From positions 53,501 to 117,500 of the forward strand of contig WPIO01000093.1 of assembly GCA_009760855.2 (NCBI GenBank): a stretch of DNA of 64,000 nucleotides. Direction: 5' to 3'. The first letter of the stretch is position 1, and the number at the start of each line of letters is the position of its first letter. This document shows positions 52,097 through 64,000 of the stretch, piece after piece. The DNA is from Cristatella mucedo. Taxonomy: Eukaryota > Bryozoa > Phylactolaemata > Cristatellidae. Made by a program: the position numbers and the translations under genes. The notes beneath the pieces were generated by a model that saw nothing but the letters and a program-made list of their open reading frames with translations, searched no databases and had not been told where the DNA came from.

Positions 52097-52499
52097 CATA
52101 AAAAGTATTGAAGCTAGACAAAACTATTGGTATTCTGCCGCCCGCCTCCATCAAATTGTCACGTAAAAGAAGTTTGTCAATGGTAAGATGATGTGGTCTC
52201 GCCAGTGGTTTAGACTTCGGAATAGACTATGTTTAGACTTTGGAATAGACTAACTACTTGTCTATTATTGGGTAGAATTAAAAGAATTATCGCTTCTCCA
52301 AGTCAGTGTGTTCTTGAAAGGTGCCTGTTTCTGATCAAACGCTGTAGGCACCGTGCAGATTTACTTACTTTGTCTGTCAAAATAAAGCACACAATGTAAG
52401 AAGCGTTAAAAATAATATGACAATGTTTAAGATCGACTGCTTAAGTTTTGCTGTTGCAAAGTTGTCTCTATGTTACAGTTAGCTACCTGTGAGTGTTCA

Positions 52500-52910
52500 T
52501 TATTAGCATGGAACTCCCTCCCGACCTGCGTCAGAACATCCCCTGACCTGACCACATTTAAAAGCAACTTAAAAACACACCTATTTAGGACAGCATTTAG
52601 TGGGTCCCGGTGATTCGTCCTTGATGTGCTTATGCGTGCTGACACTGTGCATGCTGCCACTAACCACATTCGCATGCTGACCCTGTGCATCTCACCCCTA
52701 ACCATATTATTCATTTTGTTTGTTTTTCAAGAATGATTTTACTTACCATTCAATTGCATTTCACTTTGCAGCAAATGTAAAGCGCCTAGAAAGAGATTAA
52801 GTTCTCTGAGGGCGCTTTATCAAGTGCATTATTATAATTATTATTATGTAAAGTGCCTAGAAATAGATTAAGTTCACAGTTCTGAGGGTGCTATACGAAT
52901 GCATTATTAC
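52500..52910 (+). mobile_element. LINE-B 3' end plus a second tail
   Basis: Runs from TGGAACTCCCTCCCGACCTG through the 3' UTR and hairpin to ATT repeats near 52840. A second partial hairpin (TGTAAAGTGCCTAGAAATAG) and ATT tail follow at once, as if two tails were stacked. Confidence 0.8.
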
Positions 52911-53697
52911 TACAAGTTTTTTAAGAATCTGATGTCAAAGAAGTTTAATAATATTAGAAGTTATTATAGAAAAGGGCTCGAGCTTGATGCTGCTTCCATG
53001 GGCTTCCGTAAAGCTGGCGCACCACACACCAGTACATGTAGAGGCAGTGCTACTACGAGCCAGTGACTTTCTAGGGACCACGTCGTATCTCGGCCTCTCA
53101 GGTCGACCTTGGTATGCATACCGAATCATTCCAATTTTTATTATTCATTTTTCAAATGCATGCTGTAGCACTGCTTATGCTGATCTATACGCCAGCCTTC
53201 CGTTGAAATTCACTGACGAGCAATATTCAGCTAGTAAGGTTAGAAACTGCCTGCAGAGTCTGCAAGTATTGGCATTAGCTACTTGTCTTTGCCGGACCGT
53301 GAGACATCGCCGACTGGAGAGACAGATGAGAAGGCACCGGATAGAGAGGCTAGAATTTGTAAGTGCTGCAACAGTCCAGTTAACCGTCGTACGACTGAAC
53401 CTGCAAAGAGCCGCCTCAGGCGAGAGTCCCATAATTACGAACTAGAACGGCAGCACGTGTTCCACCGCAATTGGAATTTAACCTGGAGTTACTGCTTAAT
53501 AAGAATTTTGCCCTTCTAATAAAAAAAGAAGTGGGGATACCACATTTTTAGGAGAGTGAACATTCGCCCCGGAAGAGAGCAGCCCGGAAGGCTTCGAACG
53601 CGCCGTCCAAAATCGAGACCTGTAGCCCCGCGCGTAGAGGCTAAAGCTCCGCCCCCGGGGAAGCTCTGCCTGCCGGGAAAGCTCACGTAAGCCGATC

Positions 53698-54519
<822 letters not shown>

Positions 54520-56873
54520 GTCAATTTCGAGCGCAGCCTCGGCCGAGCTTCTTTTTCCTGCCGCGGTAGTCTGCTCACTTGTGAAAAGTACGCCACGAAA
54601 ATGTCGAGCATCGAGTCTGCGGCAATAAAATGACAGTAAATGTTGCTTCCGTGATGAGGCAAAGAGAGGCAAAGGGCGAACGCTACTTCAAGTTACAGGA
54701 GGAGCGTCGGGGTCGCGCTGACAGGGCGGCTATTTAACATGGCATCGCGGGAGGATTGTCCGCACCCCTTCTTGAACGCTATAGTATACAGTCAGCCCGC
54801 GGGTGAGCGTTGAGCGATGTAGCTTGCGAGCAATGTAGCTGCACCGCCCCTCGGTGGGCGCGGCATGCTAGCGGGCTGCACCGCTCCCCGATTGATGTGG
54901 CATGTCGGGAGCAGTCGGATGAAGGTGGCGAGAGCGGTAGGGTGGGAGAGGCGAAGCGAGAGTTTCGCTTCCACCTAGCGCTCCGTACAATTAAACTTGC
55001 TGCATCGGTCTCGGTGGAGGTTCTGTGTTGCGTATAAGTACTCGAGCTAAGCTATGAAATATTTCAGCCTGCTGACGAGTCCTGTGTAGCTTTTGGGTTA
55101 ACGGACAGTTGCCTCAACGGAAATTTTTCACAATTGACAATTGACCCAGTGGACAGACGCTTCAAATCCAGACGTGAGGAAATCACTGGTTCCGGCAAGC
55201 GTTTGTCTTCGCAGTGAAATTAAATTATTTCGGGGTGCATTAAAAAGAGTTTTTTTTTTAAAGCGAAACCTCGTATTTTCAAATCTATCGTAGTTTAGCG
55301 AGCAGGAAAACCCGAGCCACATGATAGCCTATCGACGAAACCCATTATGTCAAAAACTACGTTGCACATCTTTATTGGAATGAGACAATTAGTTGGTGCA
55401 CGCGACAATGCATTTAGAACGCCAGTCGATGTGCCCCGGTACAAGACGAACTTCCGGTAAAGCTGCGTTTACACCAGCGACTTTCCTCCGGACAATCGGC
55501 GCCGATTTTGTGCCGATTGCCCTCTGGTTTAGGCTGCTACATTCCCGCACGTCGTCACTAATTCTGGCGGGGAGGAGCCGATATCGGCCGGCTGTCGCGA
55601 AGTCGAAGCAGCGTCTACTCTCTACCTCCTGGTTGTGCCAGCCACCAAATAAAAGGCCTGGGGTTCACATCATACAAGCCCTACGGCCAAGATGAAATGA
55701 CTGACAATCGTGGGCTCCCGTTGTATCGAAGCGTTCAGAGCAAGTCCCTGAATCATGGGATGGTTATGCGCTGTAAACCTTTTAAACCTTTTCTACACAG
55801 AAGGAGCCGCGCATCTGTTTACGGAATCCACCGACAAAGCCGCAATGGCGCACATTACTTAGCACTATAGATTCACACAACCTCACACACTCACACAAAG
55901 GCGCATATTACTTCGGACCATCCACGTTCCCGAAAACATGTATTGATATGCTAATCTTCTTTCCCTTTATATTCTTCATATTATTCTACAGTGAAGACTG
56001 CAGCGGCGAACTCAACGCGTGCGGGCGATGGCTCGGTGGCTTTCGGGGGAAACCCTCTTTCTTACCAGCCTCCCGCGTTAGAGTAGGGTCCTTTGGGCAG
56101 GACCTAGTCGGCAATCGATGTTTCCTGAATCGATGGTGTAGACGCAGCTTTAGCCAGCGCTGACAAGGCTCGAATGAGTGCATGCCGTCATGCAATGCCG
56201 TCGCGCGTCTCCCATCCCTCGTTAGTAGAATTTCTTAAGATTGCTGTGTTCTGCTCCCTTAGTTATTTCAGACGCCGCAGCGAAGAGTTCCAGACGCTGC
56301 AAACAAGTTAGGCGAGTAATTTTTGTACGTGCGCCATTTTTTTTAGACATTTTGACTGGAGAGCTCCCTGGTGGCGCGTCTTTAAAGCGCGGATTCGGGC
56401 TTTAAACCTCGTACTGGCAACAGCTTGCTCAGAGGGGAGTTATGGAGGCACTTCCGAAGGCGCCGTTTGAGAGGTACAGCTGTGAAGCGGCCACTTTTGA
56501 GAGATGATTAAAGCGTTTCAGATGTAACCCGACTTCAGAATTGCCAACATTTACTATAATAATCAGCTCTACACTTGATGAGCTGGCGTAACCTACTGAT
56601 AATAACCCGCAATATTGAAACGTTGGCACGCTATTTCGATGAGATAATGAGGGCTCAGACTCGTTGCTCCAAAAAAATGATTGGAAACCGATTGTGTCAT
56701 AATCAATGGTTAGGCTGAGTAAAAAGCCCAACTCATGAAATATTTAATCAGTTTTTTCTTTGGGCTTTCAAGTCGGATGTCTTGTGCTGAAAGCCTGCAT
56801 CCCTCTGTTTCTGTGTAATATTTTATTCGACGCTAAGGGCACAGACCGTAACATATAAAGTAAAGTAGAGATG
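54520..56873. other. No recognised gene
   Basis: GC-rich near 54700-55000, with the TIR-like pair at 55456-56157. Frames up to 131 codons show no family resemblance. Confidence 0.5.
55456..56157. repeat. Possible TIR-flanked DNA element
   Basis: TAAAGCTGCGTTTACACCAG at the left and the reverse complement of TAAAGCTGCGTCTACACCAT at the right, about 700 bases apart, look like short terminal inverted repeats (about 20 of 24 bases). No transposase is visible between them. Confidence 0.4.
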
Positions 56874-57018
56874 AGCTAATTTTACAGCCTCATTTGTGTG
56901 CGCGGTCAGAAAAGCCCTAGTAGCAATCACTCCCGCTTGCAGTGGGCAATGCATATTTGTCTGCCGTAGGACTCAAACCAAAGACCTGCGTCGTGAGCGT
57001 CGAGCACCTGACCTCTAG
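56874..57018 (-). mobile_element. Diverged SINE-A copy
   Basis: GAGCTAATTTTACAGCCTC, CGCTTGCAGTGGGCAATGC and GGACTCAAACCAAAGACCTG are in order. It is immediately followed by a better copy in the same orientation. Confidence 0.65.
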
Positions 57019-57020
57019 AA

Positions 57021-57190
57021 AATACTAGCTGATTTAACAGCCTCTTTTGTATAGCGACAGAAGAGCATTTGCAGCTATCGCCACCGCTTGCAGTGGCGAT
57101 AAAGGATCGCCAACCGCAGGATTTGAACCCATGACCTCGGGACCGAGATCGTGAAAAGCAACCACCTTACCTAGGTGTGCCATCACGGCT
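57021..57190 (-). mobile_element. SINE-A copy, full length
   Basis: TACTAGCTGATTTAACAGCC, GGCGATAAAGGATCGCCAAC, GGATTTGAACCCATGACC and GTGTGCCATCACGGCT span the whole family. It marks the left edge of the 57-kb LINE-A. Confidence 0.82.
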
Positions 57191-60100
57191 CACCTCCGGG
57201 GCTCACCTCTGTATTGCTGCCGCGCTCCGCGCTACAGTCGCGGTCTTATTTGAGGGATCTGCAGCTCAGACTCGTACGTACTCTAGTGGCGACATTTCGC
57301 TGTGGGACGCTCACGGACAAAACCCTACAGAAAAATTCTGCTGCCTTCAATCAAAATGCCGATTTTGATCTAGTTTATGCACCTCTTAAATTCCGCCTAC
57401 TAAATGTCCGCTCGCTAAAAACCAAGGGGTTACTTATCCGCGATCGGTGGTCCAGGAGAACCTAGATGCATTTGTGCTTACCGAAACTTGGATGACGCCT
57501 TGTTCCAGCAGCTGCATTTCTGAGACCACTCCACCCAGGTTCTCATTCTATCAGTCCATGCGTTCTGACAAGGTTGGTGGCGGGGTTGCAATTGTTGTTC
57601 GCGAATCGTTCGGCTATAAGATGTGCAGTTTCTCGCATGGGCCATCGTTTGAATCGGTTGCAATCAGGTCTTCATCAAAGACAATGCCTCTCACTGTTGT
57701 GATATACCCGCCTCCTTCTGGCTATTTAAACTTGTTTATAGAGGAGTTTTCAGAGTTCTTCGCTAAAATATTCATGTGTGACAGGCCGTTACTGATTGCT
57801 GGAGACTTCAATACTCACGTTGACAACCCTAGCAATAGCCAAGTCCGCTCATTTCTGGACGGTCTGGAGAATTTTGGTTTGGTCCAACACGTTAATCCTG
57901 ACGTCGGTGGCCACATTCTAGATCTCGTGATCACTAAGGATGTCCTCCCCACCGACCTTGTGGTGTGCCCACCGACCCTCTCAGATCATTGTTCGGTCTC
58001 GTTTACTGTTCCTGCTCCCTTGTACGTACAGGGTAATGTCGAACTTGTCAAACGACGTAACTAACAAAGCATTTACATAGACAAGTTTTTGAAATCTGTT
58101 TGGGATGCAGATCTTCTTGTTCTGCATTCAGACTCGACCGGCAGCCTCGATACCCTCACTGATGCGATGAACGTGACACTCTTGACAGGCGTGCTCTTGA
58201 CAAGCATGCTCTCGTTCATTCTATCCGTGTTCAAAGTCGTGGAGATTCCTTTCAATTTAAAAAAAAACTCCTAAAGATGCGCCGGGTTAAACACAGGCTT
58301 GAACGTCGTTTCAAGAAACCGGGCTCTGATGCAGATCTAGTCAATTTCAAAGACTTCCTTTGTTTACACCCGAAAGCTTAAAAAAACCAGGGCTTCTTTT
58401 TTCATCCAAAAGCTGAATTCCTGCCAGTCGGACACTAATCAGATTTATAAGACAGTAAACCATTTACTGGCCAATGCTGTGAAGTCTGACTCCACAGATA
58501 TTAAGGCCTCAGCCGAAAAGTTTTCAGCCTTATTTACTGAAAATATTGTGCACATTCGTGCCTCCATTCAGCCCCTCCGACTAAAGCAATCGCGGTTCCA
58601 CAACCTGTGACCTTCCTCAAAAGGTTCTCCGAGGTTTCTGCATGCGATGTGGCTACCTTAATAAGGTCTAGCAAAAAGAGCTCGTCTCTTGAACACCCAA
58701 TACCTTCATCTCTGTGGTCTTCACTTGCAGACCAACTTAGCCCTGCAATAAACAAGAATTGTAATGCTTCTCTTGGAAAAGGGGTCGTCCCCAAGTCCTT
58801 CAAATCGGCAATCGTTAGACGCATACTTAAAAAGCCTGGATTAGATACAGAGGTCCTTGTAAACTATCGCCCAGTTTCCCTTCTTCCTTTCTTGTCAAAA
58901 ATTCTTGAAAACGTTGTTGCTAAGCAGCTAGTTGGACATATTGAAAATAATGAAATGTCAGAAACATTTCAACTAGGGTTCAAGAGGCAGCGCTCCACTA
59001 AAACTGCTCCCCTCCGTGTTAACAATGACATTCTACGTGGCAACGACGACGGGAATGTCACTGCCCTAGCTCTGCTAGATCTGTCAGCTGCCTTCGACAC
59101 CATTGATCACGAAATTCTGCTTGAACGATTGAGAACAACGATCGGTCTGGCAGATGAAGCACTGGCGTGGTTTAAATCATACTTGTCTGATCGTGTTCAA
59201 TCCGTGTCGTGTGGGGGTCAGGCCTCAGACATGAGAAGGGTCACCTGTGGAGTCCCTCAAAGGTCTGTACTCGGTCCCTTGCTGTTCTCCATTTACACAC
59301 AACCTCTGGGAAAAGTGATTAAGGCCCATGTAATACGATATCTTTTTTATGCTGACGATACTCAGTTGTATTTGTCCTTCAAACCACCGGAATCTGCTGC
59401 AGCAACTGAGAAACTGAATGCTTGCCTTGCCGATATTCGATCCTGGATGTCGGAAAACTTCCTGAAATTAAATGATGATAAAACCGAACTGCTGCTCATA
59501 GGGTACCCTAAGCGTGTGGCTGGATTAAAAGGCTTTGCTGTTCTAATAGGTGATGCTATTGTGCGACCTTCATCACGTGCTCGTAATTTAGGTGTCGTGT
59601 GCGACAGCTGCCTCAATTTCAAAAGCTTCATTCAGAAGACTGTCTCCCACAGTTGCTTGTATACAATTTAACTAGCTCCTTAGTCCTCTCTCGGCTTCAT
59701 TATTGTTATTCTCTTTTGTCTACTAAAGAAAGCTATCTGTCTTGGCTTGATTATTGTAATTCCCTTTGGGCTGGGCTACCAAGGAAAGCTATTAGGCCAC
59801 TGTAGCTGACTATTGAATATGGCTGCAAGGGTAGTCTTCAAGTCCCAGAGGTTTGAGCACGTGTCTCCTTTGCTGAAAGAGCTAGGATGAATGCCGGTTG
59901 AGCAACGGATACAGAGCAAAGTTCTAACGCTGACCCACAAGGCCCGCCACGGCTTGGCTCCTTCGTACCTAGCTGAACGGCTGCATCAGTTTCAGCCTGT
60001 TTGCTCCCTCAGGTCCTGTATGGACAATAAATTAGCCGTTCCATTCCTCCGCTTAAAGGCCGTTGGTGACAAAAGCTTTAGCTGTGCAGGTCCTTGACTA

Positions 60101-60397
60101 TGGAACTCGCTTCCGCCATTCTTACGCAACGACAACTACTCTCCTACTGCCGACTATGGCTCATGCTTTTCAGCAGTCTTGAGCTGCTACTTCCATGCTA
60201 CTCACTACCTCAACTGCTCACCTGACTCTGCTATGCTTCTCACTTTCTCTTTGTTGCGTGAGACGAAGTTTGCTGACTACCAACTGCGTACCGAAAGCCG
60301 CTTAGGCTGTGAGTGCGCTATACTAAACTCTCCAACGTAACACCCACATGGTCTTTATGACTTTGTGAAGTTACAGACGGAGATACATTACATTGCA
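57190..60397 (+). mobile_element. LINE-A, nearly full length, broken (CR1/L2 type)
   Basis: An AP endonuclease domain (FVLTETWM, GGGVAIVVRE, LLIAGDFNTHVDN, LSDHCSV; 57447-58064) is followed by a reverse transcriptase ([41 protein letters not shown]; 58607-59671) and a C-terminal region with LPVEQRIQSKVLTLTHKA. Stops and frameshifts separate these parts, so the copy is dead. It ends in a 3' UTR with GTAACACCCACATGGTC and ATACATTACATT, and abuts a SINE-A copy on the left. The order EN-RT in one frame family and the RT motifs fit the CR1/L2 group. The 3' tail (ACATT)n defines the family. Confidence 0.9.
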
Positions 60398-61469
60398 TGC
60401 TATGGTATGAACGATTCGCTGCTGCGATTTCTCCAGAAAACGTCACGGTGACGGCAAGCCACGGGTTTGCCGACGGTAGTCCTACGGAAAGTCCGCAGAT
60501 GGGGGAGACTCTCGCGAACTAATGGCCGCGGCTGCAGCCACTGCCGCCGGGATTGACTCTCGATCGGTTGCTCGTCACTCGTGTGACGTCACGGTAGTGC
60601 GGTGTCGACCGCGTAAGGTCCAAATTAGAAGTTTGCGAATCGCAGTACTCGTACCAATACCGTAAAGTCCGCTACATTCGAGCAGGGTAGCTCACATTTC
60701 TAGAGCAGCTAAAGCCGCTGACAAAGGGTAAGAGAATTTAACGAACCGTTGCTAAGAAATTTTTTCATCTTATGACCACATTGATAGCTTGAGGATATTG
60801 AGATTAGAGATTTTCCGCGGTTTAATCGGTCGCTGCATTGGCACTTTTTGGGTAGAGCAATTGAGTCCACGTGGACATTCACGTCACAGGCGTCGCAGAA
60901 TTTATGACTGACTTCGGGACCAGAGACGAACCGAGAACTTCTCTCAAGGGCTGAAACTTGACGTTTTAATTGCAAGTAAAAATGCCCCTTTTAAGATTTA
61001 ATAGCAGGACCTGTGGTAGTCCCTTCGAACAATGCACGGTTGACTTTAAATACTTCATCTAATGATTTCTAAACCTGGTAGGGAATTTTGAATAAAACGA
61101 ACGCGTCTTTTTAAATGCTAGATCAATTTATTTATAGAGAATTGCGAGGCATTTTCTCCAGTATCAGATTGACAACGCCTTACACCCAAACATTGCACTA
61201 ACATTTAATGTAGAAGTTGCTTCAAGTTTCCGGAGAATCGAGGTGAACTGAACTTGAGAATGTTCCTGCACTCAGACATCAGCCTTTGAAGTTTCAGAAT
61301 GAGTCATGGCTAAGGTAACGCAGGTTGCTGATGAGACAATTTTATTATTTGAGACCTGCGCTTTCGTTTCACTCGATAGGTGCATCGGCTGCATAAAACG
61401 ACCTTGTCTTTGCAGTAGAATTAGTTCCACAGTCAAGTATGAGCCTTTTTTAAGCCATGTACCATCAAA

Positions 61470-62060
61470 AACAATTCCGGCTTGCTTAGATAAGAATAAC
61501 GCGGCCAATGTGCTGAATGCATCGTGGCATCCCGTTTCTATTTCTGCCATGCGCTCTATTTGTGCGTCTTCCTGTCTCTGTAATAAGGCGCTTACAGCTG
61601 GGGCTTAACTGCAGCTGGGCGTGTCTGTCACGTGTGTCGCAACTGCCACGTTACAACACTTCTCAGCGATCTGCGCGTGCTTCCCATCGAGCAGCGTAAC
61701 GAATTTCGGATTGTGTCGCTCATTTTTAGGTCCCTCCATTTTCTTGCTAAATGTCTTAAATATTTCCTCGTCTGGTTTAATGTCGTCCGATTGGCTCCTC
61801 TGACTCAAGCCATTAGCTTCGCAGTTTGCCAGCGTCAAGTAATTCGAATACCCTACCATTTAGTTGCACATGCACGCAAAGCCTGGAAATCGCTGCTGAC
61901 TTATTTGACATCCCTGACTTGATGAAATTTAAAATTTACCAAAAATTTTACCTGTTCCTCATCACATCATTCGTAAGTCCTCGCTGATTTTTATGGGTGT
62001 TTATATTCGCAGAAATTGTGCATAGTATCACTGGTCGATAGACACGCTTTGCCAGAATAA
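61470..62060 (+). mobile_element. Highly degenerate LINE-B coding fragment
   Basis: CRNCHVTTLLSDLRVLPIEQ, FRIVSLIFRSLHFLAK and AHARKAWKSLLTYL follow the LINE-B C-terminal protein in order, with stops and shifts. It is much older than the other copies. Confidence 0.65.
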
Positions 62061-62184
62061 TGAAATTGCTTAGAAAGAGATTTTTATTAAAGGCTGATAA
62101 GCAATGTTCTGGTTATTATTATCTTTGTATTCAATACAATACGACGCCTTTGTATTTCATCGCCAATCTTTGTCTATTTCTTAC

Positions 62185-62410
62185 TAGAGCTCACTGTCTG
62201 TGGACTCGCTTCGCTGAGTCACTCCCGGAAGTACTGGTCGGCATTTTGCTGCGTGACGGACGGACGTGACGGACGGACTTTCTCGCTTTAATTAGTGATA
62301 CTGTAAATAAGCCGCGTGACGTAAGTGAGCCATCTTGCCGCGTGACGTAAGTGCGTGACGGGTGACGGATGTGACGGACGGACGAAATTTTCGCGGTTTA
62401 ATTAATAGGG
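62185..62410 (+). repeat. Second copy of the CGCTTCGCTGAGTC repeat
   Basis: Contains the same ordered blocks as the copy near 27 kb, with extra internal copies of GTGACGGACGGAC and GAGCCATCTTGCCGCG. It ends in CGCGGTTTAATTAATAG, paralleling CTCACTTTAGTTAGTAG. Confidence 0.7.
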
Positions 62411-62962
62411 ATTTCCTCTTGATTTCGTAATCATTCCAAACTAAGCGTAACAACTTATTATCCACGAATTTCTGTTAAGGCTATGGGGCAAAATAATTTA
62501 AGACCTTAAAATGCTATGGTACAAGACATTAAGCTTGGGTATATCTGTTAAAAGCAAATCTACGACACACAAGAAGCGCTGACGACCTAATAAAATATAC
62601 GATTCATTTCGCAGCTGAAAAGCATGTAAACAAAGACAGCTCTTCAAGACGACCAGAGCGATTCAGCTGGGATGGTCCTTACTATATAGCCCATGCGGTA
62701 AATTTTCAGGTCATCCTGCCTACTTATAATGCCGCCGAGAAAAAGGTACCCTAGCGCAAGCTCACCAGCCCACCATCCAGTCGCTCGACCCGAAGATCTC
62801 TCTACTGCCTTCTGCCGGGCCGACGGAAAGCCTGCGCTCCGTCGCTGGCGCCGCACTGGGCAAGCGTACGTGCGCTGCTGCAAGGTGCCGCGCCGACGGA
62901 CGAGCTCAATTCTGCACTCGGCCGGAAGCACTCGAAAGCGCTCGACTTTCGCGCATTCGACT

Positions 62963-63290
62963 TTTAACAATAATAATACAATTGATATAGCGCCCTCAGA
63001 GAGCGAAGTCTATTTTTTTTTAGGCATTTGTTGCAAAGGAAGAACAATCAACTGGTTACTTTTAGCATGCTCTGTAAACAACAAGAATACAATTGTTAGG
63101 CGTGACATGCACAGGGTCAGCATGGAAGTACGGTTAGTGGCAGCATGCCCAGTGTCAGCACGCATAAGTACATAAAGGACGAATCGCAGGGACCCACTAA
63201 ATTCTGTGACAAATAGATGCGTTTTTAGTTTCTTTTTAAATGTCGTCAAGTCAGGAGATGTCGCGACGCAAGTCGGGATTGGGCTTCTTG
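62963..63290 (-). mobile_element. LINE-B 3' end
   Basis: AATAATACAATTGATATAGCG, GGTTAGTGGCAGCATGCCCA and GTCAAGTCAGGAGATGTCGC show the reversed tail, 3' UTR and end of coding region. Confidence 0.75.
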
Positions 63291-64000
63291 CGATCAGCAC
63301 AGCCTATTACCGTCGGCTTAAAACGAATGGGGGACGTCCGCGAGCCTGAATTTTTCTATGACACGCTGGATAGATGGGAGTGACCACAAATGGGCTAAAA
63401 CTGACGGGGCGAGTGGCCGGTGACGAGCATGCACGAGCTGATACTTGGTCGTCGCACAGTGCCGCCTGAGCCGGGTCGGATAGGCACGATTCGATATTCC
63501 GATGCCGAAAGTTAACGAATCGCTGTCGCCGTCGACGTTGCCTCGCCTCTCTTATACTTTCACTCTTGGTTACCATCGACAGCTGCATTTCCCTTTCGAC
63601 GATATTCGAGTGATCTGTTTATGTCGAAATATTATCGAATATAATTCGATAATATTCGATAATATTCGATAATTTATTAATAATATAATACTTTTATATT
63701 TATAATAATAATTTTATATTTCAAATATTTGATAATTTCGACATATTATAATATGATTGTATAATTCAACAGAGTATTCGAGCAATCTGTTATCGCGCAG
63801 CTGCTAAAGCGATGAGCAAAACTTGACCAGTACGTGGCTGCCGGGACTGTATTTTTTTTACCTGTGCTTTAAGCAGGGCGGGCGGCCCACCTTTGGCGCG
63901 CTGCGTCCCAAGTGTTTCGCCGCAGAGAACCTGTCATTTTCGTGTGAGTTGAGGGTAGTAAGTGAGAATACTGGGCGTTCACGTCCAGGCTCAGTTCTCC
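63291..64000. other. Right edge
   Basis: It holds the ATTCGATAAT block. I see no gene. Confidence 0.5.
63620..63780. repeat. AT-rich ATTCGATAAT tandem block
   Basis: ATAATATTCG/ATAATTCG units repeat several times and then decay into ATAATA-type sequence. Confidence 0.8.

Larger units (their letters stand above)
60398..62964. other. Region right of LINE-A
   Basis: 60440-60640 is CpG-rich. An old LINE-B and the second CGCTTCGCTGAGTC repeat follow. A plus-strand Met-initiated frame at 62729 is rich in Arg and Pro and may be a first exon, but nothing supports a product. Confidence 0.45.

Noticed and set aside
52984-53445. A 153-residue plus-strand gene
   Set aside because: No family resemblance and frame-shifted relative to the more protein-like frame at 53283; not enough to call.

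Overview
The window is nuclear DNA from an animal, probably an invertebrate of a phylum I cannot name. Three genes are split into many short GT-AG exons, one gene recodes UGA as selenocysteine, and the DNA between and inside the genes is full of CR1/L2-type LINE fragments, tRNA-derived SINEs and dinucleotide repeats. There are no operons or bacterial signals. No exon can be read as a single open frame, so the genes were rebuilt by joining frames at splice sites and checking that codon phase closes at every junction.

Layout. (1) 2797-8832, plus strand: the last six exons of a HACD3-like very-long-chain 3-hydroxyacyl-CoA dehydratase. Its N-terminal (p23-like) exons are not visible and probably lie left of the window. 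(2) 11164-24016, minus strand: a complete nine-exon GALK2-type N-acetylgalactosamine kinase (504 aa). (3) 31433-50736, minus strand: a complete fourteen-exon thioredoxin glutathione reductase (595 aa). It has a CSYC glutaredoxin domain, a CVNVGC redox centre and a C-terminal Gly-Cys-Sec-Gly on its own small last exon, with a candidate SECIS element about 140 nt downstream. (4) 51-64 kb: no recognised host gene, but a nearly full-length broken LINE (57190-60397), a 500-bp TA tract flanked by an inverted repeat, and other repeats.

Repeats. Two LINE families recur. LINE-A ends in (ACATT)n. LINE-B ends in a conserved hairpin followed by (ATT)n. Two SINE families with pol III box-B-like motifs also recur. 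SINE-B carries the same 3' hairpin as LINE-B, the usual mark of a SINE mobilised by its partner LINE. SINE-A has an unrelated tail.

The three genes act in separate pathways (ER fatty-acid elongation, amino-sugar salvage, thiol redox control). I see no functional link between them beyond being neighbours. Family names LINE-A/B and SINE-A/B are local labels used only here.
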